The notes under the pieces were generated by a model. The model made no database searches. It saw only the letters and a list, made by a program, of their open reading frames with translations, and was not told the origin of the DNA. From NCBI GenBank assembly GCA_015501585.1, contig JADNRY010000024.1:1-64000 (forward strand): a stretch of DNA of 64,000 nucleotides, written 5' to 3'. Positions 46,350 to 56,599 of this stretch are shown piece by piece. This DNA comes from Rhodocollybia butyracea. Taxonomy: Eukaryota > Basidiomycota > Agaricomycetes > Agaricales > Omphalotaceae. Numbering within the stretch: the stretch's first letter is position 1; the number at the start of each line of letters is the position of its first letter. Both the position numbers and the translations under genes were made by a program.

Positions 46350-47474
46350 TTTGGCCATCACGGAACTGGCTGTAACAACTTGAATACAAAAGTTGTGTAG
46401 ATAAAAAGGAGGCTCACGTCTGAGGGTAGATTATATCCGTCTTCCGGTTCATATTCAGATCACTGCCAGAAACTTCCCATTGTGAATAATTACTTTTCGA
46501 GATTGTCCAAATATATAATACAAAGATATTCTTAGTTCTCGCCATCATCCTCGGTTACAATCGTAGCTCTACGGGCACGTTCAACGTTGCTTCTTGTACA
46601 AAGCCTTGTAAGTAGATGCCGTGACATACAAAATCAACACCATCATCTCGACTCGTTCCGACATCACTGCTGGTAAGTAAGTGAAAGGCTGCCGTTCAGC
46701 CAAGACCGAATCTGGAGAATCATGCGCCCTGACAAGACCACGTTATACTACAAACGGAGAGACACTAGCAACGAGGGGACTAATGGTGGTGGTGGTCGGT
46801 ACGGTAAAGGACAAAACGAGGTAGAAACGGAAGGTAACAACGTATTACTGTTATCCATACTCTTGTCCATACTTACAGCAAGTATGGAAATTGATCGAAA
46901 GATACTATTCCTTTATTTAAACAGCGGTTGGCGCTAGTCTCCCTAGGCATACTCGAGCTACGGTACAACCTACGCAAGAAGTCGGCGCGGATAGGGAAGT
47001 GCCACGAAACTGCAGCATTTCCTATCCCAAAGTTAACGCTTCAATATGACTTTGCTCTTGCTTTGTGCAAACTTGACAAGTCGATCGCAGGATCAACGCA
47101 AAACTCTGCAACACTGCAAACTTTGCCTGTGCCAGACTTCTGGGACAATTCATCGGAAGAATCCCAGCTTCAGCTGTGGGGCTGCAGCCAGCCGCGGCTG
47201 CGGGATCGAACTTAAATGCCGACACGCGGCAGACGACGGCATCACTTTGCAAGCCATTTCTCTCGACCCTTCTTAAGTTCATTATTCTGCGCTCTTAGCA
47301 ACAGTTCACAATCTTCATTTCCCCATCATCTTCAAAGCTTTCGACATTCGCATTGCGTCGGCGTCATCAAAACATCAGCATCACGAGCCCCGTCGGCCTG
47401 GCCCATATCTGGAATCATAAACGTGTGGCGCTTACCCCGCTTTCAGACTACTCTCTTCACCTCCACCAACTCGA
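46350..47474. other. Spacer and probable promoter of the CNNM gene
   Basis: ORFs here (46722, 46928, 47216) are short and overlapping, without family features. CT-rich sequence before 47475 suits a fungal promoter. Confidence 0.45.
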
Positions 47475-50400
47475 ATGGTCCCTGTTCCTTTGACTTACAG
47501 ACACTCTTCTCGGCTATTATACACTACACTTTCACTTGCTTCATATCATGGTCTCGGCTTCCTTCGCACCTTGTGGCCGCAGCACAACGATGCTTCAACT
47601 GATAACGTCACCAACTTGGTCCGTAGAAACCTCAGCGAGCAGGATCAGAGAATCCTATTTGGAATTCTCATTCCAGTACTCGTATTATCATCCGGTATGA
47701 TTCTCCAACACCTTGCACTCATGTTCTGACTATACATCCATCTAGGTTTATTCGCTGGCTTAACATTGGGCTATTTTTCTCTTGAGATGACTCAATTGAA
47801 TGTACTTGCGATTAGTGGTTCACCGTATGTATTCTTCACTGTTGTTGACGCTGTAGCTTGTAGACTGACTGACGATCTCCTCAGTAAACAACGCGAATAC
47901 GCCAATAAGATTTTGCCTATTCGCGCGAATGGACATCTCCTTCTTGTGACTCTGTTGCTTGCGAACATGATTGTCAACGAATCCCTACCCATTGTATCTA
48001 ATAACGTCCTGGGAGGTGTTGAATCTGTTGTCGTGTCGACTGCTCTTATTGTCATGTGAGTTCTCGTCAGAATGACGTATGTGTAAGATCGCATTAAGTT
48101 TACTGCTGTGACAATCTTGTCTATGCTGAACTTTCCATATCGCCCGCGCGTTTTATGGACATGTTGTCGCAACATGACATGGAATATGGGACGTGACGTC
48201 ACGCGTCGATTGCAAGCGTGGTTTTTGCCTTACCGCTACATATGGCCATATGAATCTTCTTTATTCAAATTACTGACACTTTTTGTTCTTCAGCTTCGCG
48301 GAAATTATCCCTCAGTCCCTCTTCACTCGTCACGGACTTTATCTGGGATCCAAGATGGCTGGATTCACCCAGGTCCTTATCTATGCACTGGTGAGTGGAT
48401 AGATATTCTGAATGGAATCCATGTACCAATCCTATTTCAGGGTATCATAGCCTGGCCCGTAGCCAAATTTTTAGATCTGGTAATAGGATCCAACCACGGT
48501 ATCATCTACCGTCGCGCTGGCGCGTATAGCTTGTTTGTAAAGATTTCGATCGGACTAATGTATCACCTTCACAGAACTCAAAGAGCTTATTGCCATGCAT
48601 TCCTCTATGGCGACGCACGGGGGTGATTTAAATAACGATACAGTGACGATTATTGGTGCGGTATTTGACTTGCAAGAAAAGGTTCGTGTCTCCAGTAGCA
48701 CTCCCGCTAAAGCTAATTCTCATGCAATGTCAAGGTTGTAAGGCAGGTTGGTACTCGTAGTCTTGTGAACTATTCAGTTCACCTACTGACCATCATTTAG
48801 GCAATGACACCTATTAAAGACGTGTTCATGCTTTCTATCGATTCGGAGCTTGATTATGATTTACTGAAGAAGATTTGTGAGACTGGACATAGCCGGGTAC
48901 CTGTGTATGAAGAAATCGAGGTTTCTATTCATGGAAAGGCTGGGTTGGAACCAAGGGGTCAGGAGCGGACTCGTAAAGTTAAGAAGATCCTTGGTATACT
49001 GCTCGTGAAACAATGCGTATTGCTTGATCCTCGAAGTGGGTGAACTTTTTCTTTCTTCCACTGGCGATGCACTAATCAACGTTCAACCAGAATCGGTTCC
49101 TTTGCGTGATATCCCACTCAATAAGGTGTTTTTTGTACCGCAAAATGAATCTCTGCTTGGTATTCTCGACAAATTTCAGGAGGGCCGCTCGCATAGTGAG
49201 TCATCAACGCGTCTTCGATGACTTGTTTCCTCATCTGTTTTCCAGTGGCCATTGTCAGTCGATTTAGTCGAGAAAAGGTACGCTATCGTTGAACCTGATC
49301 GTCTAAACTTTTCCAACCCAAACGTTAGGCTGCGAGTGTGAAGAAAGTTGTCAAACAGAGTCTCACTCGTCGTCTACGGGAACGTGTTCTGGGTGACTCA
49401 GACTCTAGTGACGAAGAGAAAGAACCCTCGAATGAGGAAAAGATAACTCGAAGGCGCAAGATCAAGGATATCGAGGAGGGATCTGAAGACGGCGAAGCTA
49501 CGCTGAAAAGCGAACGACCGGACGGATTTTCGAGTCGTACCATCAGCAGGTCCAATGCGTCGATAGGTCCTGATATCACTGATATCACTGCTGCTGATTT
49601 TACGGCAATTGACAAAGAGCTTGTTGTTACGCCTGGGAATGGTACTCGACCCAAAAGCAGAAGAACTAGCTTCCAACTTTCCAGAGCCGCGGTAGGAATG
49701 ACGTCCATTTCGAACTTGGAACAGAGTACGTGTCAATATTTTACTTGTCTGCGAAGATCTTTTAAGTGACTCAATTTTTTTCAGGCATGCCAGCCGATGC
49801 GGTTTTAGCTAAAGAGGATGCTGAAGAGGTAAGATTTCTTTCGTTGAACGGCCAAACTGGTTCTGACGGAGAACAGTTCCTTCAAGGATTAGATCCAGCC
49901 ATCAGTCCACTTGGTATCATTACATTGGAGGATGTTCTTGAAGGTAAGCTTCATTATTTTCGACTACACAGTTGCTTTACGTTCGCTGTACAGAGCTTAT
50001 TGGAGAAGAAATCTACGATGAATTCGATCCTCAAGGTGCCCATGGCGAGGCTGACATTGTCAACGCCGCGGCCGCCAACGTTTCGAACGAACATCCAAGT
50101 ATATTGAAACCTGTTCCTTCCACCCTGAAACCCCTTTCTTTGAAAGGTTTCAACTTCTTGAGGCCCAGAAGTGCTCCTCCCAGTCCGCGAGATGTCGTAC
50201 CTGGTAGCGAATCTGCACCGAATAGCGCTGTTGATTTTCGACCTGCTCCTCCCCAACGCACCCAGTCTCATTCCAATATGGAAATTTTAAATGCTTCCAG
50301 TTTAGAGGGCGGGGAGGAACGCATCATTCGTGGTCCTCCTTCAATCATCGTCGAACAACATAGCGCAGATTTCACTCCTAGTGTTTCACCTCCTGACGTA

Positions 50401-50853
50401 CCCAATCCTGTTCTTATGCTTAATCAAGAAGCTGGTAGCGGAAAAACAGCGCATTTCGTGCTTGCTCAGCCACCAACGATCTTGTCTCCTGTTGCAAAAG
50501 TCGCCAGTGCGGCGATGGTAGCTCCTGGGTCTCGTAGTGCTTCTCCTGCACCCTCTATTGAAGCCATCCTACTAGATCGTAGACGTAGAATCGGAGCTTC
50601 GGGATCATCATCCGTGGTGGCACCTCCTGCTGGGGCTTTGACTGCGCCTCCAGTTGCTGTTCCTCTCGGGGTAAGAGCTACATCTTCCAAGGGCACTCGT
50701 TTCAAGAGTACGCCTCTTGGTGGTCTCGATAATCATCATCCTATAACCAATGATGGCGCTTCGAATCGCATACCTGATGAACACAATAAGGAAGGGCCTG
50801 ATAAACGAGCTGATGATCCTGGACAATTCGCTAGTACCAATGAGTCTTCTTGA
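47475..50853 (+). CDS. MAM3: CNNM/Mam3-type membrane protein (DUF21 plus CBS domains)
   Basis: Fourteen exons (47475-47694, 47746-47824, 47885-48055, 48294-48390, 48441-48519, 48575-48681, 48735-48746, 48801-49035, 49091-49195, 49246-49277, 49329-49725, 49785-49828, 49877-49943, 49994-50853) give 834 aa. DUF21: SGLFAGLTLGYFSLEM, LVTLLLANMIVNESLPI, FAEIIPQSLFTRHGLYLG, YRRAELKELI. CBS pair: VVRQAMTPIKDVFML, GHSRVPVY, IPLNKVFFVP, EGRSHMAIVSRF, GIITLEDVLEELIGEEIYDE. The tail is long and Ser/Pro-rich. Such proteins affect magnesium/manganese handling, in yeast at the vacuole. Exon 7 is only 12 nt, the intron after exon 5 needs a GC donor (CTG/GCGTAT), and intron 3 is unusually long (238 nt). Confidence 0.9.
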
Positions 50854-51121
50854 TTCGTGATTTAATCGTTCTGTCCCATATTTTACTTTTTTGCTGCTTT
50901 CCGAGTCCCGAGGTCCTGAAATCTGCCTGCTTTAACCTGTACAGTAAACCGTATCTTTTTACCTTGACCTGTGTATAGCTTTTGTAAATATATCGAACCA
51001 AGTGCTCCACTACCAAACACTCTCGCCGCTCAATAGCGGTTTGGCTCGTTCACTTCCAGATCCCACCAAGAAGATGAAAACGTCCTTGAAAGGATAAGTA
51101 CATTAAAGATATAGATGTTGT

Positions 51122-52174
51122 CTACTCAAACTCCGAAAAGATTACCGAGCGAGTTGTTCTATCTACCGGAAGCCCAGCATCTCTCCAACCACGAAAACCC
51201 CCTATGATATCTGTAGCGTTCAAGAGCCCAAGCTTCTGTAGAGAATATGCTGCAAGACTCGAAGAGTCACCCTCCTGGCAGAACACGATGATCCGCAAGT
51301 CGTAACGATCCGCAATAGTCAACCTTGAAAGGGATCGAGGGTCAAATTTCCACTCCAAGGCATTTCGGTCAACAACCAAAGCTCCGTTGATGCCTCCTTC
51401 CTCGTCTCTCTGGGCTGCATTTCGTATGTCGACTAGAAACGTAGGCGCCGGTCCAGCCGCAGGCTCGCGAAGCTCGTCATAGGCTTCTGTTGGTTTTAAC
51501 CGCTGGAGTTGAGCTCGTACGTCCGAAAGGATTTTATCGATGGAGCGACTTCCGGGCGGGGGAATCAATGGATCGATGGGAGGTTGAGCGGATTTTTTGA
51601 CAACGTCCCATAGTGCTGCCTCGTCGTAGCTCGTATAGCCGACATCCTTCACAGATAGGATGGAGCAATACGCAGGTTCTGTCTGGACTACAGTAACTCC
51701 AGTGACGCGCCCGATGAACTTGGCTGTACTTAAAAGTACAGCTCTCTGAACCAATTCTTCTGTGGATCCACTTTATAAACCGTTGAAACGTAAGCGAAAT
51801 GTAGTGAAGTGTCAGGGTCTGCACCTACTGGAGGAAGACAAAATTGGCCTCCGAGTCTACAGGATCTCCCGTGGTCGCAATAGCAAACAAATAGTCCTGG
51901 AAGCAACATTGCTTGATAGCCTGGGCAATTTGCTTTAAAAATCCCACATCGTCGCTTTTAGAAAATGTAAACAAAACTCCGTATTTCACATCTTCACTGC
52001 TAAAGGTAAAGAAAAGTTCATCGACATTGGTACTTTCGGAAATTTATTACCGTCAAGAACCTCCGCTTGTTTAACAATCCGGACTGCTATAGATTGAGAG
52101 ACTTGATCTCTAACATCAGCCAGCGTTCGTGGAGGCAAAGACTCTGAGTAGATCTGAGCAGCAGAGGAAGGCAT
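51122..52174 (-). CDS. Rhodanese-domain protein with an N-terminal domain of unclear type
   Basis: Exons 52174-52051, 51991-51829 and 51770-51122 join in phase to 311 aa. The C-terminal ~110 residues are a rhodanese (sulfurtransferase) domain: TFLVDIRNAAQRDEEGGI, then the active-site loop CQEGDSSSLAA with its cysteine, and DIIGGFRGWRDAGLPV. The N-terminal part (VKYGVLFTFSKSDDVGFLKQ, DYLFAIATTGD, STEELVQRAVLLSTAKFIGR) distantly recalls the DHHA1-like end of alanyl-tRNA synthetases, but I am not sure. Rhodaneses move sulfur from thiosulfate or persulfides; the partner here is unknown. The intron acceptors were chosen because the alternatives give stops. Confidence 0.78.
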
Positions 52175-52591
52175 TGGTTTAAGTAGTCTTGTTGGTTTGA
52201 ACTGAACAGTGAACTCGATCTATATCTATGTGCTAAACATGCGTGACTTTCACGTGATATATATTCGAGCGCTCGCGCTATTACTAATTAGTATTTTCGC
52301 AAAAGTTCAACGAACGATCCGTCTTTCTATTTTCAAGCCTCATATACTGAGACCCGGCTATGCACCTCAAAAATCACATAAGGGAATCGATGTACTCAAT
52401 TTAGGCCCGTTATGAAAGGCCTTGTCATGATCCTATACACAATCGAGTCGTGAATGAGAAACGCTAATATCTCGAGCTGGAAGTGGTTGTTGCCAGCATC
52501 TTTTCCTTATCACTTTTTAGGCAATTTCTAAATTCCGGCTTGTAGTTGATTCAACCTTGTATCCGTTATTGGGCTAAGAGCCTCTTATAAG
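52175..52591. other. Spacer between divergent genes
   Basis: Between the rhodanese gene (minus) and the F-box pseudogene (plus). AT-rich, no feature recognised. Confidence 0.5.
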
Positions 52592-54400
52592 ATGTCGATA
52601 ACAACTTCCTTTCCTGTCTTGATAAACATCTGGCAGGTGTTTCTTGGTATTATTTCTTCATTCCTGATACTGACAGGTCCCCTTAAGTCGTTACACCGTA
52701 TGTCGCTAAATTATCTCGTGGATGTCCTCCCTTCCTCCGAATCGTTGGACAAGCCGCTGTCTGTGAGTAATTACATGGGCTTCCCATTCTCAAAATGATA
52801 ACATCTATTTTATTCAGCCTTCTTACGAATGCTCAACGTCAACCATCGGTACTCTCAGTAGCGGTGTCCACTACATCCAACGTGGTCTGTCGGAATATGA
52901 TAGTTCAAATACACAAGTCTGGCACCCAATAAATTTGGACGGATATCATTGGCAGAGCCCAAAGGCCATATAAATCACCTGCCTGTGGAACTCCTTCGAG
53001 AGGTGTTCATGTTTGTCTTCCATACGAAACATGGACACACCCCTTGAACGCCTCGGATCCACCCGCTCGATACCCTCTTCCCCCACTTGTTCTCAGTCAA
53101 GTGTGTAGCTACTGGCGAAGTGTTACCCTCTCGTTCCCGGACCTTTGGTCTACTATCATTATCATATTTTCTGCACTGTACCACATCCCAATGGCAAAGC
53201 TATGGCTGGAGCGTGAGGCAGCTACCCCTCACTCTTTATATCAAGAACAATTAACAAACGCTGCTCCACTTGGGATAAAGCGTGTATATCGGCTACCATT
53301 ATAGAAGATGTAACCAATCTCCTGCGACTTCACATTGTTCGCTGGAAATCGTTCACCTTGATCCACCTCGTTATTTGAGTCGCTCCTTGGTATTCCATCT
53401 GAAAGTCTCCCATCACTCGAGGCGGTGCATCTTGAGGTCGACCGTGATGTCGATGTATGGTACCATGAAAGCGTAAGGCGGATCGGAAAAATGTTCCTGC
53501 ATTCTTCCGCTCAGCTGAAGGAAATTGAATGGAAAACGGATTCTTGGTTCCCCGATGCCCTTCTCTTTCCAGTAAACCTTACTCATCTTTCTGGTGTTTG
53601 CGTTGGACACGTCCTTCTACAACGCACTTTCTGAGCTCAAAAATTTGCATTGTCTCTGTCTGAACGGAAGAGGTAGACGGGACAGGTTTCCTCATCGACA
53701 CCCCCTCACTCTCCACCATCTACATACCCTAGATCTCCGAACGGCAAGGTTCACTCCACCTTTGTTGGATTTGATTGTCGCCCCAAACCTTGAGGTTCTT
53801 GTGATGGAAACCCAACTCGCGGAGGACGATTATCCAGCTCTTCTCTTGTTCCTTTCTCGCTGTCGTTGCAAATTGAAGACATTTTCATATTTCAACTCTA
53901 GCGGAGAATCATACGAGCTTCTCTTTTGGAGGGATCTCTTTTCTTCGCCTTGTGTTGATTCGCTCTCAGAACTAAATGTCAAAACCGTAGATGCAGATCC
54001 ACTCTTAACGGCATTATCTTGGAGGAATCCTGCGAGACCCATCCTCCCTTTGCTCGGTCGGCTTTGGCTTGCCATAAACGGCTGTTCGATCGGCGCTTTG
54101 TTTGATATGCTGGAATATCGGGTCCACCACTTCCAACTTCCCTCTGGTCCAGCAATGTCCGAAGGATTATTCGACGGTGTTCGTTTTTCTGGTAACATCA
54201 TCCCTCCGCTAACCGGACATTCGTTGTGTATTTGGACCCATCTTCTTGAGAATAATGGTTCTCGCAGTCTAGCAGAGCTGAATAACTTGATAGAAAGAAA
54301 TGCATGTGGACACAGAAAGATAATTGTACCTACTAAGGCTCCTAGTTTGGAATTATTTCTAGTCTACCCGCAGAAAGGTTCACTCGATACTACCCAATAA
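52592..54400 (+). pseudogene. F-box protein gene with several frameshifts
   Basis: A first exon from ATG 52592 and an intron at 52763-52817 lead to an F-box: INHLPVELLREVFMFVFHTK at about 52972-53032, continued in a different frame as PPLVLSQVCSYWRSVTLSFPDLW. Further frame changes occur near 53030-53040, 53270-53300, 53390 and 53595. The last open stretch, 53594-54400, gives a leucine-rich C-terminal region (LHTLDLRTARF, LIVAPNLEVLVME). F-box proteins recruit substrates to SCF ubiquitin ligases, and Agaricomycetes have large, fast-evolving families. No set of canonical introns that I tried repairs all the frames, so I call it a pseudogene. Confidence 0.65.
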
Positions 54401-55442
54401 AGTCTGCCGGGTTCAGTTCATCCGTAATGGTTGGTGAAAGGTGTGAAACACGTATAAGTATAAGCCTCAGAAGTGTACAAACGACTCGTATTGAAGTTGT
54501 AAGTACCTGTGAAACACGTATAAGTATAAGCTACATAATAGCGTAAGTACGGGCTTCACAACAATATAAATAAAGTATAAACTCACCCTCAGAAGTGTAC
54601 AAACGACTGAGGGAGAAAGGACGATAGGTCCTGTATATAACTAAGTACTCGAAACTGCCAAGCCATAGCTAGGCACTCGGATAAACGAAAAGGTAAGATA
54701 AATAATATAAGGAAAAGGGGGAAATACGGCCCCCACGGAAGGGTAAACTATAAGATGATGCGAAACGTGTCCCACCTACTCCGGATGCAGAAAGGCGGGG
54801 GGCGGGACTCCTTGACCCGAAGTTCTTCCTTCGACAAAAGGTATGGAGACTAGGACCGTCTATCTTCCATTCTTGCCCGCTTGCATCCCCTTTGTGAAGT
54901 TCAAAGGTGATCTGTTCAGGTAAGGGCAAGATTCCATGTGACTAGCGAAAGTTTATAGATAGCAGTAGATCGAGGCCTCCTGTGCACCTACAAAGGCGCT
55001 AACACTGTGTCTTCACCACCTTGGGCGGAATCCGAAGGAGCGATTTGGTACTTGAATCTAACGTCCCCCGACCTAGCGCATATTGTCTAGGACGAGTCAC
55101 TTAATATCTCGTTCTTCTGGGAGACGAAGAAACCCTTAGCACGAGTCAGTGTTCTTACTTAAACTGAACCAATGAGTTTCTGTAGCGAGGAAAGGCAGCG
55201 TACTGGTTTGTTGCATATTGAGTTAGTATCTTAGGGTACATTCAACCTTCGAGATGGCTCTACTGCCGGCTCCATTTGCCTCATGCCAATCGTTTTTACA
55301 AGAAGCTCCAGTTGTATAATTACAGTGAACTCTCTAGACAATTGACTTTACTGAATCGGCAGACTCAAAGGTCTGGGCGGCAAACTTGGTGGAAACTTAA
55401 GCGCTGAATTCGGCTTGTATAAGTACTTGAGACTTGACCGTC
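54401..55442. other. Non-coding stretch with interspersed direct repeats
   Basis: Two short words each occur twice: GTGAAACACGTATAAGTATA at 54443-54465 and 54509-54531, and CCTCAGAAGTGTACAAACGA at 54465-54486 and 54587-54608. They could be remnants of a transposon or LTR. No gene seen; the minus-strand ORF at 54669-54929 has no domain. Confidence 0.5.
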
Positions 55443-56037
55443 ATGTTTTCTTCTTTCCAAAGAGTAGCGGTAAGCATTCAGTATAGTGTGAATCCTATTC
55501 CACCCACACTCTTTCCTTCTCCATAGCACGAAATCACAATCTTGTGAGTAACTTGGCCTGCAATCAGTATTGCAATCTTTCAATACTTACAACGAATTCA
55601 GCCATTATCCTTCCTCACCGGCTTCCCAAAGGGCATTAAACATGCTAAGATCCGCGGTTTCTGGTCCTTTTCCTGCAGGAAAAGCCTCCTCACCTCCGCT
55701 TGACTTTGAGCTTGAAGTTGTGGAGGCGCCTCCAACTTCAGATCAATTAAGGACTATAATGTCTTATATATCTGGGCCAGGCCAACGTGCTTCGGCCGCG
55801 TCTGTTTTCCTTTCTGCTCATCCTTCTACGCCCTATGGATCTGAAGCTCCTCAGTCCATGTCAGCAATACATGACATTGGAGCGAAGAATCCTCATGCCC
55901 TGAAATGGCCCATTGTCGTTGACTGGGCAGCTGGAAAAGCCAGCATCGGTGGTGATGTAGAGGGTATCCTGGAGAGCTTGCGTAAGAAGAGAGACGGAGA
56001 ACTGTCCGAGGAAGAGCCCAAAGGCTGGTTTTCATAA
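55443..56037 (+). CDS. FMP46: Fmp46-like (DUF1687) thioredoxin-fold mitochondrial protein
   Basis: Exons 55443-55469, 55527-55543 and 55602-56037 give 159 aa. The short first exons restore MFSSFQRVAHEITIFHYPSS, where ITIFHYPSSPASQRAL is the conserved start of this family. EVVEAPPTSDQLRTIMSYI and LKWPIVVDWAAGKASIGG follow. The fold is thioredoxin-like, and in yeast the protein is mitochondrial and a putative redox protein. This one contains no cysteine at all, so a thiol redox role is unlikely. The large ORF alone would start at a non-ATG codon inside the second intron. Confidence 0.85.
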
Positions 56038-56599
56038 GTACTAGTAGTTCTGGTCACTTGTATAATTGTATCATGGCATCCTATTAAATTTTGGTATCGA
56101 ACGAAAGGAGTATATACGAAAGAGTAAAGTAAGAGTGAAGGCGAGTACGTGTGTAGCAAACAGCGATGACACTTATAGAACGACAAGGTATATACGGTAT
56201 AGTGACAACACAACATACTTAAACAGGTTAGATATTCGAAATATAAGTATACGTTACAGCAACAGGGTCAAGGTGAAACAGAGATGTGATGAGATACAGG
56301 TATATTATCAGGTATTAGTTTACTTGCGCAGGGCATTCATAAATAGAGGATTTGAGATGGAGAAACACTGAAGGAAACAGTAAATAAAGAAACAAATACT
56401 GACCCAGCCTGTGCCAGTGTGTTGAAGTTGAAGGGAGGAACCCAACGACACCGTGCGATGTCACGAACATCCTGAAACACAAAAAATTGCGCCTATAAAT
56501 CGCGAAACAGGGGAAACGAAACGCTTCAATTAGTCGCTGATGCATATAAAAGGCCAGTGGAAATCATGCTCACCCTTCATTTTCCTTTCTCTTACTCAT
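56038..56599. other. Spacer between convergent FMP46 and STE12 genes
   Basis: 3' flanks of both genes. ORFs at 56066 and 56315 have no recognisable features. Confidence 0.5.
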
